Assembly (NCBI RefSeq): GCF_036250695.1
Contig: NZ_CP109427.1
Location: forward strand, 5,642,001 to 5,706,000
Direction of reading: 5' to 3'
Origin: Streptomyces sp. NBC_01497
Lineage (GTDB): Bacteria; Actinomycetota; Actinomycetes; Streptomycetales; Streptomycetaceae
Length of the DNA: 64,000 nt
Part shown: in pieces, positions 36,823 to 46,305 of the stretch
Layout of the letters: each line of letters starts with the position of its first letter
How positions within the stretch are numbered: position 1 is the stretch's first letter
The notes under the pieces: generated by a model
Told to the model about the DNA's origin: nothing
Databases searched by the model: none
Seen by the model: the letters and a program-made list of their open reading frames with translations, nothing else
Position numbers and translations under genes: made by a program

Positions 36823-37365
36823 ATGTCACCTCGTCTCGTCGCCCCCGACGCCCGCTTCAGGGCCTCGTTCCTCGCCGCCATCCAGGAGTTCGTCACGGGT
36901 GCGGAGGGCGACAGCGGACAGGTCGTCGCCGGGCAGGAGATGGAGCGGTACGGGGCGGGATGGGCGCGGCCCGCGGTGTTCGCGTCGTATGTGGACGGTC
37001 TCAACGCCGAGCGTTTCGAGGAGACTCCGCGCGTCGAGGGGTGGGTGCCGTGCACGCACCTGTGGTTCGTGGAGGGGGACGAGTTCCTCGGACGGCTCTC
37101 GATCCGCCACCGCTTCACCCCCTTCCTGCTCGAATTCGGCGGGCACATCGGCTATTCGGTCCGCCCGTCCGCCCGGCGGCGCGGCCACGCCACCGCGATG
37201 CTGCGCGCATCGCTGCCGCTCGCGGGTGAACTCGGCCTCGATGAGGTGCTCGTGACGTGCGACGCCACCAACGTCGCGTCGAAGAAGGTGATCGAGGCGG
37301 CGGGCGGCAGGTTCGAGGACCGGCGCGGAGAGAAACTGCGCTACTGGATCGGCACCGGACTCTGA
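36823..37365 (+). CDS. GNAT-family N-acetyltransferase
   Basis: 180 aa from ATG 36823 (MSPRLVAPDARFRASFLAAI). The GNAT core is seen in GHIGYSVRPSARRRGHATAML, where the R/Q-x-x-G-x-G/A acetyl-CoA loop appears as RRRGHA, followed by VTCDATNVASKKVIEAAGG. It should acetylate an amine on a small molecule or protein; the substrate is unknown. It appears alone, with no operon partner. Confidence 0.88.
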   Translation: MSPRLVAPDARFRASFLAAIQEFVTGAEGDSGQVVAGQEMERYGAGWARPAVFASYVDGLNAERFEETPRVEGWVPCTHLWFVEGDEFLGRLSIRHRFTPFLLEFGGHIGYSVRPSARRRGHATAMLRASLPLAGELGLDEVLVTCDATNVASKKVIEAAGGRFEDRRGEKLRYWIGTGL

Positions 37366-38138
37366 GACGCGTCACCCCGTCGGCCCGCTCGGCTGCCGGC
37401 CCGCCGGTCCGCCGCCGGCGGCGCGGTGTGTTCGAGGCGCTGGGATCCGGCGCGGCGGTGGTGCGGCGGGTGCGGATTCGGCTCGCATGTCACCCGGCCC
37501 CGCGGCCCCGTTCCTTGACTCGCCATGGCGGAAGGGATGTTGGACGGTCCGGCCGGCACTTTTGGTCCGGGCGGGGGCGCGGCGGCGGGTGGTGTGCCGG
37601 CGATGCGGTCGCGGGTCCGCGGTGTCCGCTGTTCGATGGGGTGTCGGTGTGTCCGGTGTGATCGGTGTGGACCGTGTGGTGGTGCCCTCCGCGCGGGCTG
37701 TGTCCGCACTGGGTCCCGTGGGTTCGCGCCGTAGGTGTCACAGGTGTCACAGGCGTCACAGGTGTCGTGTGGGGCGGTGGGGGCGTCGGTGTGCGGTACC
37801 CCCGAGCATCGGCAGCACCGGGGCCGGAGGGCCGTCCCACGGGGCCGACGTGCACCCCGCGCCGTTTCGCCCCCGGAGCGTGCCCGCCCGGTCGCCGGGG
37901 AATGCCGGAGGGCCGGCGCGGACCGGGACGGCGTCCGCGTCCACCCGGCTGCCGGAGCCTCGGGAACCGGACGGAGCCCCACCGCGTACTCTTGGTGGTA
38001 CGCAGTACAACGTCCGTCCCCGGCGCGGGGCCCGCACCCGAATCACCTTGAGCGATCAGGACTGATGCCGGAGACGGAGCCAACCGCACGCCCAAGGGCC
38101 GCGCCCGAGCGCACGGCCCCGCACCGAGGAGAGAACCA
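37366..38138. other. Long intergenic region with 9-bp tandem repeats
   Basis: About 770 bp with no supported gene. Its main structure is a 9-bp tandem repeat (GTGTCACAG type) at 37735-37765. Sequence near 38000-38060 is the likely promoter area of the next gene. Confidence 0.4.
37735..37765. repeat. 9-bp tandem repeat, about 3.5 copies
   Basis: GTGTCACAG at 37735-37743 and 37744-37752, GCGTCACAG at 37753-37761, then a partial copy. Too few copies for CRISPR. Confidence 0.7.
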
Positions 38139-38972
38139 CTGGGCAAGCGACAGCCCGAAGGCCCGCCGCCCGCACCCGCGGTGCAGCGCATCCGACTGCG
38201 CTACACCAAGCGCGGCCGCCTCCGGTTCACCAGCCACCGTGACTTCCAGCGCGCTTTCGAGCGGGCTCTGCGCCGCGCCGAGGTACCTATGGCGTACTCG
38301 GCGGGGTTCACGCCGCACCCGAAGGTGTCGTACGCCAATGCCGCACCCACCGGCACGGGCAGCGAGGCCGAGTTCCTGGAGATCGCGCTGACGCAGCCGC
38401 GCGACCCGCAGGCCCTGCGGGAACTGCTCGACGCGTCGCTGCCCACGGGCCTCGACATCGTCGACGCGGTGGAGGCCCGGGTCTCCGGACTCGCCGAGCG
38501 GCTGACGGCTTCCGTGTGGGAGCTGCGGCTGGACGGGGTCGAGGCAGCCGAGGCGGAGCGCGCCGTGGGCGTGTTCCTCGCGGCGGACGCCGTCGAGGTG
38601 GAGCGTCGTACGAAGAACGGCATGCGGGCGTTCGACGCGCGCGGCGCCGTCGTCGACCTGCGGGTCGTGCCGGAGTCCGCGACGGACTCCGGCTCCGCGG
38701 GGGCGGGCCCCTGTGCGATACTGCGCCTGGTTGTTCGGCACGAAACACCCGCCGTACGACCCGACGACGTCCTGTCCGGTCTCCGAGCTGTGGCCGACCT
38801 GGCGCCGCCGGTCCCCGCAGCGGTGACCAGGCTGGCGCAGGGGCCCCTCGACGAGGAGTCCGGCACGGTGACCGACCCGCTCGCGCCTGACCGCGAGGCG
38901 GAGCCGGCGGGCCACAACACGGCCCCCGGAACCGCCGCCGCGACGGCGGGAGTGGACCCGGTCTCCGCATAG
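38139..38972 (+). CDS. TIGR03936 radical-SAM-linked protein
   Basis: The conserved domain starts QRIRLRYTKRGRLRFTSHRD and continues AYSAGFTPHPKVSYANAAP, the family hallmark. I start it at a CTG (38139) because GAGGAGAG lies at the right distance before it and the encoded (M)GKRQPEGPPPAPA lead matches the lead I recall in other Streptomyces proteins. GTG 38181 is the conventional alternative and has no ribosome-binding site. The C-terminal 45 residues are disordered. It usually partners the TIGR03960 radical SAM protein and lies beside rne, which fits a role in RNA modification. Confidence 0.88.
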   Translation: MGKRQPEGPPPAPAVQRIRLRYTKRGRLRFTSHRDFQRAFERALRRAEVPMAYSAGFTPHPKVSYANAAPTGTGSEAEFLEIALTQPRDPQALRELLDASLPTGLDIVDAVEARVSGLAERLTASVWELRLDGVEAAEAERAVGVFLAADAVEVERRTKNGMRAFDARGAVVDLRVVPESATDSGSAGAGPCAILRLVVRHETPAVRPDDVLSGLRAVADLAPPVPAAVTRLAQGPLDEESGTVTDPLAPDREAEPAGHNTAPGTAAATAGVDPVSA

Positions 38973-39209
38973 GACGGTCGTCACCGCGCAGCCCTCGAAT
39001 CCGGGAGCCACCTGGATCGGGCAGCGCACCGACCAGAAGACTTTCGCCAGGCCGTACCCGCGTCACATGCGGGTAGGGAACCGGCGAGCCAGACACAGAG
39101 TTCCCGTGCGGCGCCCGCGCCCCGGGCGGTGGCGGACGCGCAGTGCGCGGACCGCCGCCGGACCGGAATCAGGCGCGGCGCCCGGGAACGTGACGGGAGA
39201 AACGCCCGG

Positions 39210-42200
39210 ATGTCCATTGACCCCACGTCCTCCGGCACGGCCGGTAGGACCACAGAAGAGAACAACAGCCCCAGCGACACCCTGCCGCCGCGCCGCAAGC
39301 GCCGCGTGGCGTCGCGCCCCGCGGGACCGCCCACCGGCGACCCCGTAGCCGCGGAGACCACGGCCGCCCCGGCCGCTGCCGCCGCCCCCGTCGAGGAGCA
39401 GGCCCAGGCCGCGTCCGAGGACGGGACGGCGCGCCCGCGCCGCCGCGCCACCCGCAGGGCCACGTCCCCCGCCGGCGCTCCGCAGGGCCAGGCAGCACCG
39501 ACGGAGCCGGAGACCGCCGAGGTCCCGGCCGAGGAGGCGCCCGCGCCGCGTGCCCGGCGTCGTGCGACCCGTAAGGCGACGGCGCCCGAGGCGACGGTCG
39601 AGGAGACGGCTGCCCCCGAGGTGGCTGAGGCTCCGGCCGAGGAGGCGCCCGCGCCGCGTGCCCGGCGTCGTGCCACCCGTAAGGCGACGGCGCCCGAGGC
39701 GACGGTCGAGGAGACGGCTGCCCCCGAGGCCGCCGAGGTCCCGGCCGAGGAGGCGCCCGCGCCGCGTGCCCGGCGTCGTGCGACCCGTAAGACCGCCGCT
39801 CCCGAACCGGAGCCGCAGCAGACAGCCGCCGCCGAGGCCGAGGAGACGGCCGCCGAGGCCGTCGCCGTCTCCGAGGAGGCGGCGCCCGAGCCCGCGCCGC
39901 GGGCGCGCCGCCGGGCCACCCGCAAGTCGACCGCCCCCGAGACGACGCCCGAGGAGGCGGCACCCGCCGCCGAGGCCGTCGCGGAGGAGCGCCCCACGCG
40001 CTCCCGCGGCCGCCGCCGGGTCGCCGAGACCGAGACCGGCGCGGTGGCCGAACAGACCCCGGCGCCCGCACGGGGCAGCCGCAGGACGGCGCGCCCGAGC
40101 GTCGCCGTCTTCCGGGCGCCCGTCTTCACCGAGCCGATGTTCCAGACGCCGGAGACCGCGGCCGCCGCCGCTGCCGCCGGCGGCACGGTCGCCGCCGACG
40201 AGGAGGACGACGAGCAGGCAGCCGACACGGCCGCCCCCGTCGCCCCCGTCCCCGCGGTCGAGGAGCAGGGTCCCGGCCGCCGCAGGCGCCGTCGCCGCGG
40301 TGAGGCCGCTGAGGCCCCCGAGCAGGAGACCCCCGCCGAGCAGCCGCGTGCCGCGGCCGAGCAGGACCGCGCCACCGACGAGGCCGACGACCGCGACGGC
40401 AACGCGGACGACTCCGACGGCGCGGACAGCGACGACGGCGACGACCGGCCGTCGCGCCGCCGCCGCAGGGGCGGCCGCAGGCGCCGTCGCGGCGAGTCCG
40501 CCGACGACAACGCCGGCGAGCACGACGAGACGCCGTCGTCCCGCGCCGAGCAGGGCGAGCACGATGACCGCGCGTCCGACGACGGGCACGACGACTCCGG
40601 GTCCGAGGGCCGGCGCAGGCGGGGCGGCGTCGACCGTACGGACGCCGGTGAGCACCCGGACGACACCGAAGAGCACGACGACGAGGACGACTCCGACCAC
40701 GACGACCACGGCTCCGGCTCGTCCAGCAGCCGTCGCCGGCGCAGGCGCCGCCGTCGCAGCGGCGACGCGGGACCCGAGACGGACAACGGCAACGGCGGCG
40801 ACGACCCGGAACGCACGGTCGTCAAGGTCCGTGAGCCGCGCAAGAAGGAGGAGCGCGGCACCGGCGTCGACGAGGTCCAGTCGATCAAGGGCTCCACGCG
40901 TCTGGAAGCGAAGAAGCAGCGCCGTCGCGAGGGCCGCGAGCAGGGCCGCCGCCGGGTGCCGATCATCACCGAGGCGGAGTTCCTGGCGCGCCGCGAGGCC
41001 GTCGAGCGCGTGATGGTCGTACGGCAGAGCGGCGAGCGCACGCAGATCGGCGTCCTTGAGGACGACGTGCTGGTCGAGCACTACGTCAACAAGGAGCAGG
41101 CCACCTCGTACGTCGGCAACGTGTACCTGGGCAAGGTGCAGAACGTGCTGCCGTCGATGGAGGCCGCGTTCGTCGACATCGGCAAGGGGCGCAACGCGGT
41201 CCTGTACGCCGGTGAGGTGAACTTCGAGGCGCTCGGCCACTCCGGCGGCCCGCGCCGCATCGAGACCGCGCTCAAGTCCGGCCAGTCGGTGCTCGTGCAG
41301 GTCACGAAGGACCCGATCGGCCACAAGGGCGCCCGCCTGACCAGTCAGGTCTCGCTGCCCGGCCGGTACCTCGTCTACGTGCCCGAGGGCTCCATGACGG
41401 GCATCAGCCGCAAGCTGCCCGACACCGAGCGCGCACGACTCAAGACCATCCTCAAGAAGGTCGTCCCCGAGGACGCGGGCGTCATCGTCCGCACCGCGGC
41501 CGAGGGCGCGAGCGAGGACGAGCTGCGCCGCGACGTCGAGCGGTTGCAGGGCCAGTGGGAAGAGATCAAGAAGAAGTCCAAGGCGAGCGGCAGCACGAAC
41601 GCGCCGACGCTGCTGTACGGCGAGCCGGACATGACGGTCCGCGTCGTCCGCGACATCTTCAACGAGGACTTCTCGAAGGTCATCGTCAGCGGCGGCGAGG
41701 CGTGGGACACCATCCACGACTACGTCGAGCACGTCGCGCCCGACCTGGCCGACCGGCTCCAGCGCTGGACGAGCGAGGTGGACGTCTTCGCGACGTACCG
41801 CATCGACGAGCAGCTGATGAAGGCGCTCGACCGGAAGGTCTGGCTGCCCAGCGGCGGCTCCCTGGTGATCGACAAGACCGAGGCCATGATCGTGGTCGAC
41901 GTCAACACCGGGAAGTTCACCGGCCAGGGCGGCAACCTGGAGGAGACGGTCACCAGGAACAACCTGGAGGCGGCCGAGGAGATCGTGCGCCAGCTGCGGC
42001 TGCGCGACCTCGGTGGCATCGTCGTCATCGACTTCATCGACATGGTGCTGGAGTCCAACCGGGACCTGGTGCTGCGGCGCCTGCTGGAGTGCCTGGGCCG
42101 CGACCGTACGAAGCACCAGGTCGCCGAGGTCACCTCGCTCGGCCTTGTGCAGATGACGAGGAAGCGCGTCGGGCAGGGACTGCTGGAGTCGTTCTCCGAG

Positions 42201-43106
42201 ACCTGCGTGCACTGCAACGGACGCGGTGTGATCGTCCACATGGAACAGCCGACGGCCCCGGCCGGCGGCGGGTCCGCGAGCGGCTCCGGCGGCAAGCGGG
42301 GCAGGAAGCGCCGCGGCGGTTCCGGCGGCGCGGACCACGACCACGAGCACGAGTACGAGTACGCCGGTGACGAGCACGCCGAGGAGGCACCGGCCGCCGA
42401 GACGGAGCCGGAGGAGACGCTCGCCGAGGTCGCCGCCGAGGTGGCGGCACCGGCCGCGCTCCCCTCGCCGCAGTTCCAGCCCGACGAGGAGCTGTACAGC
42501 AGCGTCGCCGAGGCGGAGGCCGCGGCGGGCCGGGGCGGCCGTACGCGCCGCAGGGCGACCCGGAAGGTGTCGGCCCCGGCCGGCTCACCCCGCACCACCG
42601 ACGAGACGGCGGCCGCCGAGGTCGTCGTGCCCGCTGCCGAGACCCGCACCGAGGAGCCGGAGCCGGAGCAGCGCCCCGAGCCCGCCCCCGCGGTGGTCGC
42701 GGCGCCGCCGCGGGAGCGCCGCAGGGCGACCCGCAAGGTCACCGCGCCCGCCGGTTCGCCGTCGGGTGACGGCGGTGCGGTCGTAGTGGTGGCGTCCGGC
42801 GCTTCGAAGGCGGAGACGCCCGCGGAGACCGAGGCCCCGGCCGCGGAGCCGGAGACCGTCACGGGCGCGGAGTCCGAGGAGGCGCCGGCGGCCAGGAAGA
42901 CGGCCCGCAAGGCCGCCGCCAAGAAGGCCCCGGCGAAGAAGGCCCCGGCCAAGAAGGCGGCCGCGAAGAAGACCGTCGCGAAGAAGACGGCCACCAAGGC
43001 GACCGCGAAGAAGACGGTCAAGAAGGCGTCGGCGAAGAAGACGTCGGCGGCCGAGCAGTCCGGCCCTTCGGGTGTGGTGTCCGCCACGGACGCCACGGAG
43101 GACTGA
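39210..43106 (+). CDS. rne: RNase E/G family endoribonuclease
   Basis: 1298 aa from ATG 39210, with ACGGGAGA upstream. An N-terminal arm of about 590 residues is Ala/Glu/Arg/Asp-rich and includes 36-aa tandem repeats. The catalytic core at about 600-1015 has an S1 domain (IGVLEDDVLVEHYVN), metal-binding Asp897 (VVDVNTGKF) and Asp941 (VVIDFIDM), and the zinc-link pair Cys999 and Cys1002 (CVHCNGRG). The C-terminal arm ends in a Lys/Ala-rich run (about 1230-1285). As in other streptomycetes, the scaffold regions flank a central catalytic core, unlike E. coli. It processes rRNA and decays mRNA. Confidence 0.94.
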   Translation: MSIDPTSSGTAGRTTEENNSPSDTLPPRRKRRVASRPAGPPTGDPVAAETTAAPAAAAAPVEEQAQAASEDGTARPRRRATRRATSPAGAPQGQAAPTEPETAEVPAEEAPAPRARRRATRKATAPEATVEETAAPEVAEAPAEEAPAPRARRRATRKATAPEATVEETAAPEAAEVPAEEAPAPRARRRATRKTAAPEPEPQQTAAAEAEETAAEAVAVSEEAAPEPAPRARRRATRKSTAPETTPEEAAPAAEAVAEERPTRSRGRRRVAETETGAVAEQTPAPARGSRRTARPSVAVFRAPVFTEPMFQTPETAAAAAAAGGTVAADEEDDEQAADTAAPVAPVPAVEEQGPGRRRRRRRGEAAEAPEQETPAEQPRAAAEQDRATDEADDRDGNADDSDGADSDDGDDRPSRRRRRGGRRRRRGESADDNAGEHDETPSSRAEQGEHDDRASDDGHDDSGSEGRRRRGGVDRTDAGEHPDDTEEHDDEDDSDHDDHGSGSSSSRRRRRRRRRSGDAGPETDNGNGGDDPERTVVKVREPRKKEERGTGVDEVQSIKGSTRLEAKKQRRREGREQGRRRVPIITEAEFLARREAVERVMVVRQSGERTQIGVLEDDVLVEHYVNKEQATSYVGNVYLGKVQNVLPSMEAAFVDIGKGRNAVLYAGEVNFEALGHSGGPRRIETALKSGQSVLVQVTKDPIGHKGARLTSQVSLPGRYLVYVPEGSMTGISRKLPDTERARLKTILKKVVPEDAGVIVRTAAEGASEDELRRDVERLQGQWEEIKKKSKASGSTNAPTLLYGEPDMTVRVVRDIFNEDFSKVIVSGGEAWDTIHDYVEHVAPDLADRLQRWTSEVDVFATYRIDEQLMKALDRKVWLPSGGSLVIDKTEAMIVVDVNTGKFTGQGGNLEETVTRNNLEAAEEIVRQLRLRDLGGIVVIDFIDMVLESNRDLVLRRLLECLGRDRTKHQVAEVTSLGLVQMTRKRVGQGLLESFSETCVHCNGRGVIVHMEQPTAPAGGGSASGSGGKRGRKRRGGSGGADHDHEHEYEYAGDEHAEEAPAAETEPEETLAEVAAEVAAPAALPSPQFQPDEELYSSVAEAEAAAGRGGRTRRRATRKVSAPAGSPRTTDETAAAEVVVPAAETRTEEPEPEQRPEPAPAVVAAPPRERRRATRKVTAPAGSPSGDGGAVVVVASGASKAETPAETEAPAAEPETVTGAESEEAPAARKTARKAAAKKAPAKKAPAKKAAAKKTVAKKTATKATAKKTVKKASAKKTSAAEQSGPSGVVSATDATED
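39519..39795 (+). repeat. 108-bp in-frame tandem repeat in rne
   Basis: Units begin at 39531, 39639 and 39747 (period 108 bp, about 2.5 copies), encoding 36-aa units with EEAPAPRARRRATRK. Copies are nearly identical at DNA level, so the expansion is recent. Confidence 0.9.
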
Positions 43107-43171
43107 CCGCCGCGGACGACCGGCGCTCCTGAGGCAGCGACGGCACCGGCAGGACGTCCGGTACCGCGAAG

Positions 43172-43230
43172 AACGGCCCCTGGCCCGTCCCCCGCACCCA
43201 TGTGGCGCGGGGGACGGGCCGGGGGCCGTT
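43172..43230 (+). terminator. rne terminator
   Basis: Long hairpin: 43182-43195 pairs perfectly with 43207-43220 (14 bp), and the flanking 43172-43180 extends the pairing to about 43230 after one mismatch. Confidence 0.75.
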
Positions 43231-43642
43231 CGCCACCCCGGCCACGGTCTCCTGCCGTGCGCGATCTCCCGTGGCGGGAGGGGCGGTCGGGGAGAGTCCC
43301 CAGCACCTCTGCCGCGGCCGTACGGGGATCAGGTGACGTGTGCGCGGCGACGACGCACCGGAATCGTCCACGTGCCGGACCGGGCCCCGGAGTTGACCGC
43401 TGCGGCGTTGGCGCGCGCGATCGGGCCGGCGGCGGTCTACCGTGCTCCGGCTCACGAACGGCGGTGCCGGCGGCGGCGGACGGTCCCGGTGCCCTGACAG
43501 CGGAACTCCGGTGCCGGGTGCCTGAACGGGCCGGGAGCCGGGCGCGGACCCGGGTGAACGGCGGGGCGCGCAGGCCCGCGTGACCGGCAGGGGCGGCCGG
43601 TGGCCGTAACCACCCAGCCGGGGGAGAAGCCGCCGTTCACCA

Positions 43643-43688
43643 CCGCACGTCCGCACGTCCGCACGTCCGCACGTCCGCACGTCCGCAC
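43643..43688. repeat. 8-bp tandem repeat (5.75 copies)
   Basis: CCGCACGT repeated head to tail from 43643 with no mismatch through five copies and a partial sixth. It lies in noncoding DNA 170 bp before the rplU promoter. Confidence 0.9.
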
Positions 43689-43856
43689 GGACGACTGGAC
43701 GACTCTCGGGCCCGAGAGGCGGGCCGCCCGCCGAGCCACGGACCGCGGCCGTGTCCCGACCCGGTGGCTGTCCCTACGGTCACGCCGGCGGGGGCCGTTG
43801 CGGAGCCGGAACCGTAAGCCCGCCGGGGCCGGAACCGGAGGGCCGCCGGGGCCGGT

Positions 43857-43886
43857 TTGACCCTCTGGTGGGCTGAACCGTATTCT
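43857..43886 (+). promoter_or_regulatory. rplU-rpmA promoter
   Basis: TTGACC (43857-43862) and TATTCT (43881-43886) with an 18-bp spacer, a good HrdB-type promoter. It predicts a 5' leader of about 145 nt before the rplU start at 44041. Confidence 0.7.
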
Positions 43887-44040
43887 GGACCATCGGCGTG
43901 TCTGTGTGCATGCCCGCCTCTGAGCACCCACCTCCCGGTTTCCGGGGGAGGCCGCTCATCCAATCCGGACTGTCATGGCCTTCGGGCCGTGCGGGCGGCT
44001 GGCGTCAGGGGTTTCCGTTCCGAATGAGAGTGAGATCCGC

Positions 44041-44361
44041 GTGTACGCCATCGTGCGCAGCGGTGGTCGCCAGCACAAGGTTGCTGTCGGCGACATCGTT
44101 GAGGTTGACAAGATTTCCACTGCCAAGGTGGGCGACACGGTCGAGCTCTCGACCCTGCTCGTGGTCGACGGCGAGGCCGTCACCAGCGACCCGTGGGTGC
44201 TGGACGGCATCAAGGTCACGGCCGAAGTGGTGGACCACCACAAGGGCGTGAAGATCGACATCCTTCGCTACAAGAACAAGACCGGCTACCGCCGTCGCCA
44301 GGGTCACCGTCAGCAGTACACGGCGATCAAGGTCACCGGTATCCCCGCGGCTGCGAAGTAA
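44041..44361 (+). CDS. rplU: 50S ribosomal protein L21
   Basis: 106 aa from GTG 44041 ([20 protein letters not shown]). Typical L21 beta-barrel and the RNA-binding tail [17 protein letters not shown]. First gene of the rplU-rpmA unit; rpmA starts 14 bp downstream. Confidence 0.97.
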   Translation: MYAIVRSGGRQHKVAVGDIVEVDKISTAKVGDTVELSTLLVVDGEAVTSDPWVLDGIKVTAEVVDHHKGVKIDILRYKNKTGYRRRQGHRQQYTAIKVTGIPAAAK

Positions 44362-44375
44362 GGGACTGAGGATTC

Positions 44376-44630
44376 ATGGCACACAAGAAGGGCGCATCGT
44401 CCTCCAGGAACGGGCGCGACTCCAACGCCCAGCGGCTCGGCGTGAAGCGCTTCGGCGGTCAGGTCGTCCTCGCGGGTGAGATCATCGTCCGCCAGCGCGG
44501 CACCCACTTCCACCCCGGCAGCGGGGTCGGCCGTGGCGGCGACGACACCCTGTTCGCGCTCAACGCCGGCGCGGTCGAGTTCGGCACCAGCCGCGGCCGT
44601 CGCGTCGTGAACATCGTTCCGGTCGCCTGA
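44376..44630 (+). CDS. rpmA: 50S ribosomal protein L27
   Basis: 84 aa, [20 protein letters not shown]. The N-terminal tail that reaches the peptidyl-transferase centre is intact and starts directly with A-H-K, without the cleaved extension seen in Firmicutes. [20 protein letters not shown] is the family core. Confidence 0.97.
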   Translation: MAHKKGASSSRNGRDSNAQRLGVKRFGGQVVLAGEIIVRQRGTHFHPGSGVGRGGDDTLFALNAGAVEFGTSRGRRVVNIVPVA

Positions 44631-44662
44631 CCCACCGGTAGCGGTTCACCAGTTCTGCGCTC

Positions 44663-44702
44663 AGGGCGGACCCCCTTCCTGTACGGGAAGCGGGTCCGCC
44701 CT
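44663..44702 (+). terminator. rpmA terminator
   Basis: Perfect 11-bp stem (44663-44673 and 44692-44702) followed by a short T run. Confidence 0.75.
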
Positions 44703-44800
44703 TTGCGTGTTACCCAGTGAGACGTACACGTTCGTGTGTTTCCGCACGCTTGTGGATGTCTTCGTACATTCTCGTTGTCTTCTCCAGGAGGAAGCCCACC

Positions 44801-46252
44801 ATGACCACCTTCGTGGACCGCGTCGAACTGCATGTCGCCGCGGGTAACGGGGGCCACGGCTGTGCCTCCGTTCACCGGGAGAAGTTCAAGCCCCTCGGCG
44901 GACCCGACGGCGGCAACGGCGGCCGGGGCGGCGACGTCGTCCTCGTCGTCGACCAGTCCGTCACGACACTGCTCGACTACCACCACGCCCCTCACCGCAG
45001 GGCCACCAACGGCAAGCCGGGCGAGGGCGGCAACCGCTCGGGCAAGGACGGCCAGGACCTCGTCCTGACCGTGCCGGACGGCACCGTGGTGTTCGGCAAG
45101 GACGGCGAGGTCCTCGCCGACCTCGTCGGCCAGGGGACGACGTACGTGGCGGCCCAGGGCGGCCGTGGCGGCCTCGGCAACGCGGCGCTCGCCTCGGCCC
45201 GCCGCAAGGCGCCCGGTTTCGCGCTCCTCGGCGAGCCGGGCACGGGCGGTGATGTCGTCCTGGAGCTGAAGACCGTGGCGGACGTCGCGCTCGTCGGCTA
45301 CCCGAGCGCGGGCAAGTCGTCGCTGATCTCCGTGCTCTCGGCGGCCCGGCCGAAGATCGCGGACTACCCGTTCACGACGCTGGTGCCCAACCTCGGCGTC
45401 GTCACGGCGGGTTCCACCGTCTTCACCGTCGCCGACGTGCCCGGCCTCATCCCCGGCGCGAGCCAGGGCCGCGGCCTGGGCCTTGAGTTCCTGCGCCACG
45501 TCGAGCGCTGTTCGGTGCTGGTGCACGTGCTGGACACGGCGACGCTGGAGTCGGACCGTGACCCTCTCTCCGACCTCGACATCATCGAGGAGGAGCTGAA
45601 GCAGTACGGGGGGCTCAGCGGCCGTCCCCGCCTCGTCGTCCTGAACAAGGTCGACATCCCCGACGGGCGCGAGCTCGCCGAGATGATCAAGCCGGACCTC
45701 GAAGCGCGCGGCTACCGCGTGCTGGAGGTGTCCGCTGTCGCGCACATCGGCCTGAAGGAGATGTCGTTCGCGCTGGCCGAGATCGTCGCCGAGGCCCGCG
45801 CGAGCAAGCCGGTCGAGGAGGCCACCCGGGTGATCATCCGGCCGAAGGCCGTGGACGACTCCGGCTTCCGGGTGACGCTGGAAGAGGAGGAGGACGGCGC
45901 CGGCGTCTACCGCGTACGGGGTGAGAAGCCCGAACGCTGGGTGCGTCAGACCGACTTCAACAACGACGAGGCCGTCGGCTACCTCGCGGACCGGCTCAAC
46001 CGGCTCGGCGTCGAGGACGCGTTGCTGAAGGCCGGCGCCCGGCCCGGCGACGGTGTCGCGATCGGCCCCGAGGAGAACGCGGTCGTCTTCGACTGGGAGC
46101 CGTCGATGGCGGCGGGCGCCGAGATGCTCGGCCGGCGTGGCGAGGACCACCGCCTGGAGGAGCCCCGCCCGGCCGCCCAGCGGCGCCGGGACCGGGACTC
46201 GGAGCGGGACGAGGTGGCTCGGGAGTTCAGGGACTTCGACCCGTTCAACTGA
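44801..46252 (+). CDS. obg: GTPase Obg/CgtA
   Basis: 483 aa from ATG 44801 with CAGGAGG upstream. Glycine-rich Obg fold (about 1-155, [17 protein letters not shown]), G domain with G1 GYPSAGKSS from residue 166, switch segment ([12 protein letters not shown]), [10 protein letters not shown] and NKVD, then the C-terminal OCT domain. It couples GTP level to ribosome assembly; in Streptomyces it affects the onset of aerial growth. Confidence 0.96.
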   Translation: MTTFVDRVELHVAAGNGGHGCASVHREKFKPLGGPDGGNGGRGGDVVLVVDQSVTTLLDYHHAPHRRATNGKPGEGGNRSGKDGQDLVLTVPDGTVVFGKDGEVLADLVGQGTTYVAAQGGRGGLGNAALASARRKAPGFALLGEPGTGGDVVLELKTVADVALVGYPSAGKSSLISVLSAARPKIADYPFTTLVPNLGVVTAGSTVFTVADVPGLIPGASQGRGLGLEFLRHVERCSVLVHVLDTATLESDRDPLSDLDIIEEELKQYGGLSGRPRLVVLNKVDIPDGRELAEMIKPDLEARGYRVLEVSAVAHIGLKEMSFALAEIVAEARASKPVEEATRVIIRPKAVDDSGFRVTLEEEEDGAGVYRVRGEKPERWVRQTDFNNDEAVGYLADRLNRLGVEDALLKAGARPGDGVAIGPEENAVVFDWEPSMAAGAEMLGRRGEDHRLEEPRPAAQRRRDRDSERDEVAREFRDFDPFN

Positions 46253-46263
46253 GCGGCGGGGCG

Positions 46264-46299
46264 CGGGGCGGCGGAGCGCGGGTGCGCTCCGCCGCCCCG
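46264..46299. terminator. Bidirectional terminator after obg
   Basis: Perfect 16-bp stem (46264-46279 with 46284-46299) and a 4-nt loop between convergent obg and the Stealth gene. Confidence 0.85.
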
Positions 46300-46305
46300 G
46301 TGTCC

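Larger units (their letters stand above)
43107..44040. other. Long rne-rplU intergenic region and rplU leader
   Basis: About 930 bp. It contains the rne terminator (43172-43230), an 8-bp tandem repeat (43643-43688), the rplU promoter (43857-43886) and a structured leader of about 150 nt. No supported gene; open frames here are Arg/Gly/Pro-rich strings. Confidence 0.5.

Noticed and set aside
37735..37765. 9-bp repeats considered as iterons of an origin
   Set aside because: Only three and a half copies, no rep gene or DnaA boxes nearby.
43643..43688. Tandem octamers considered as CRISPR
   Set aside because: No spacers, unit of 8 bp, no cas genes in the window.
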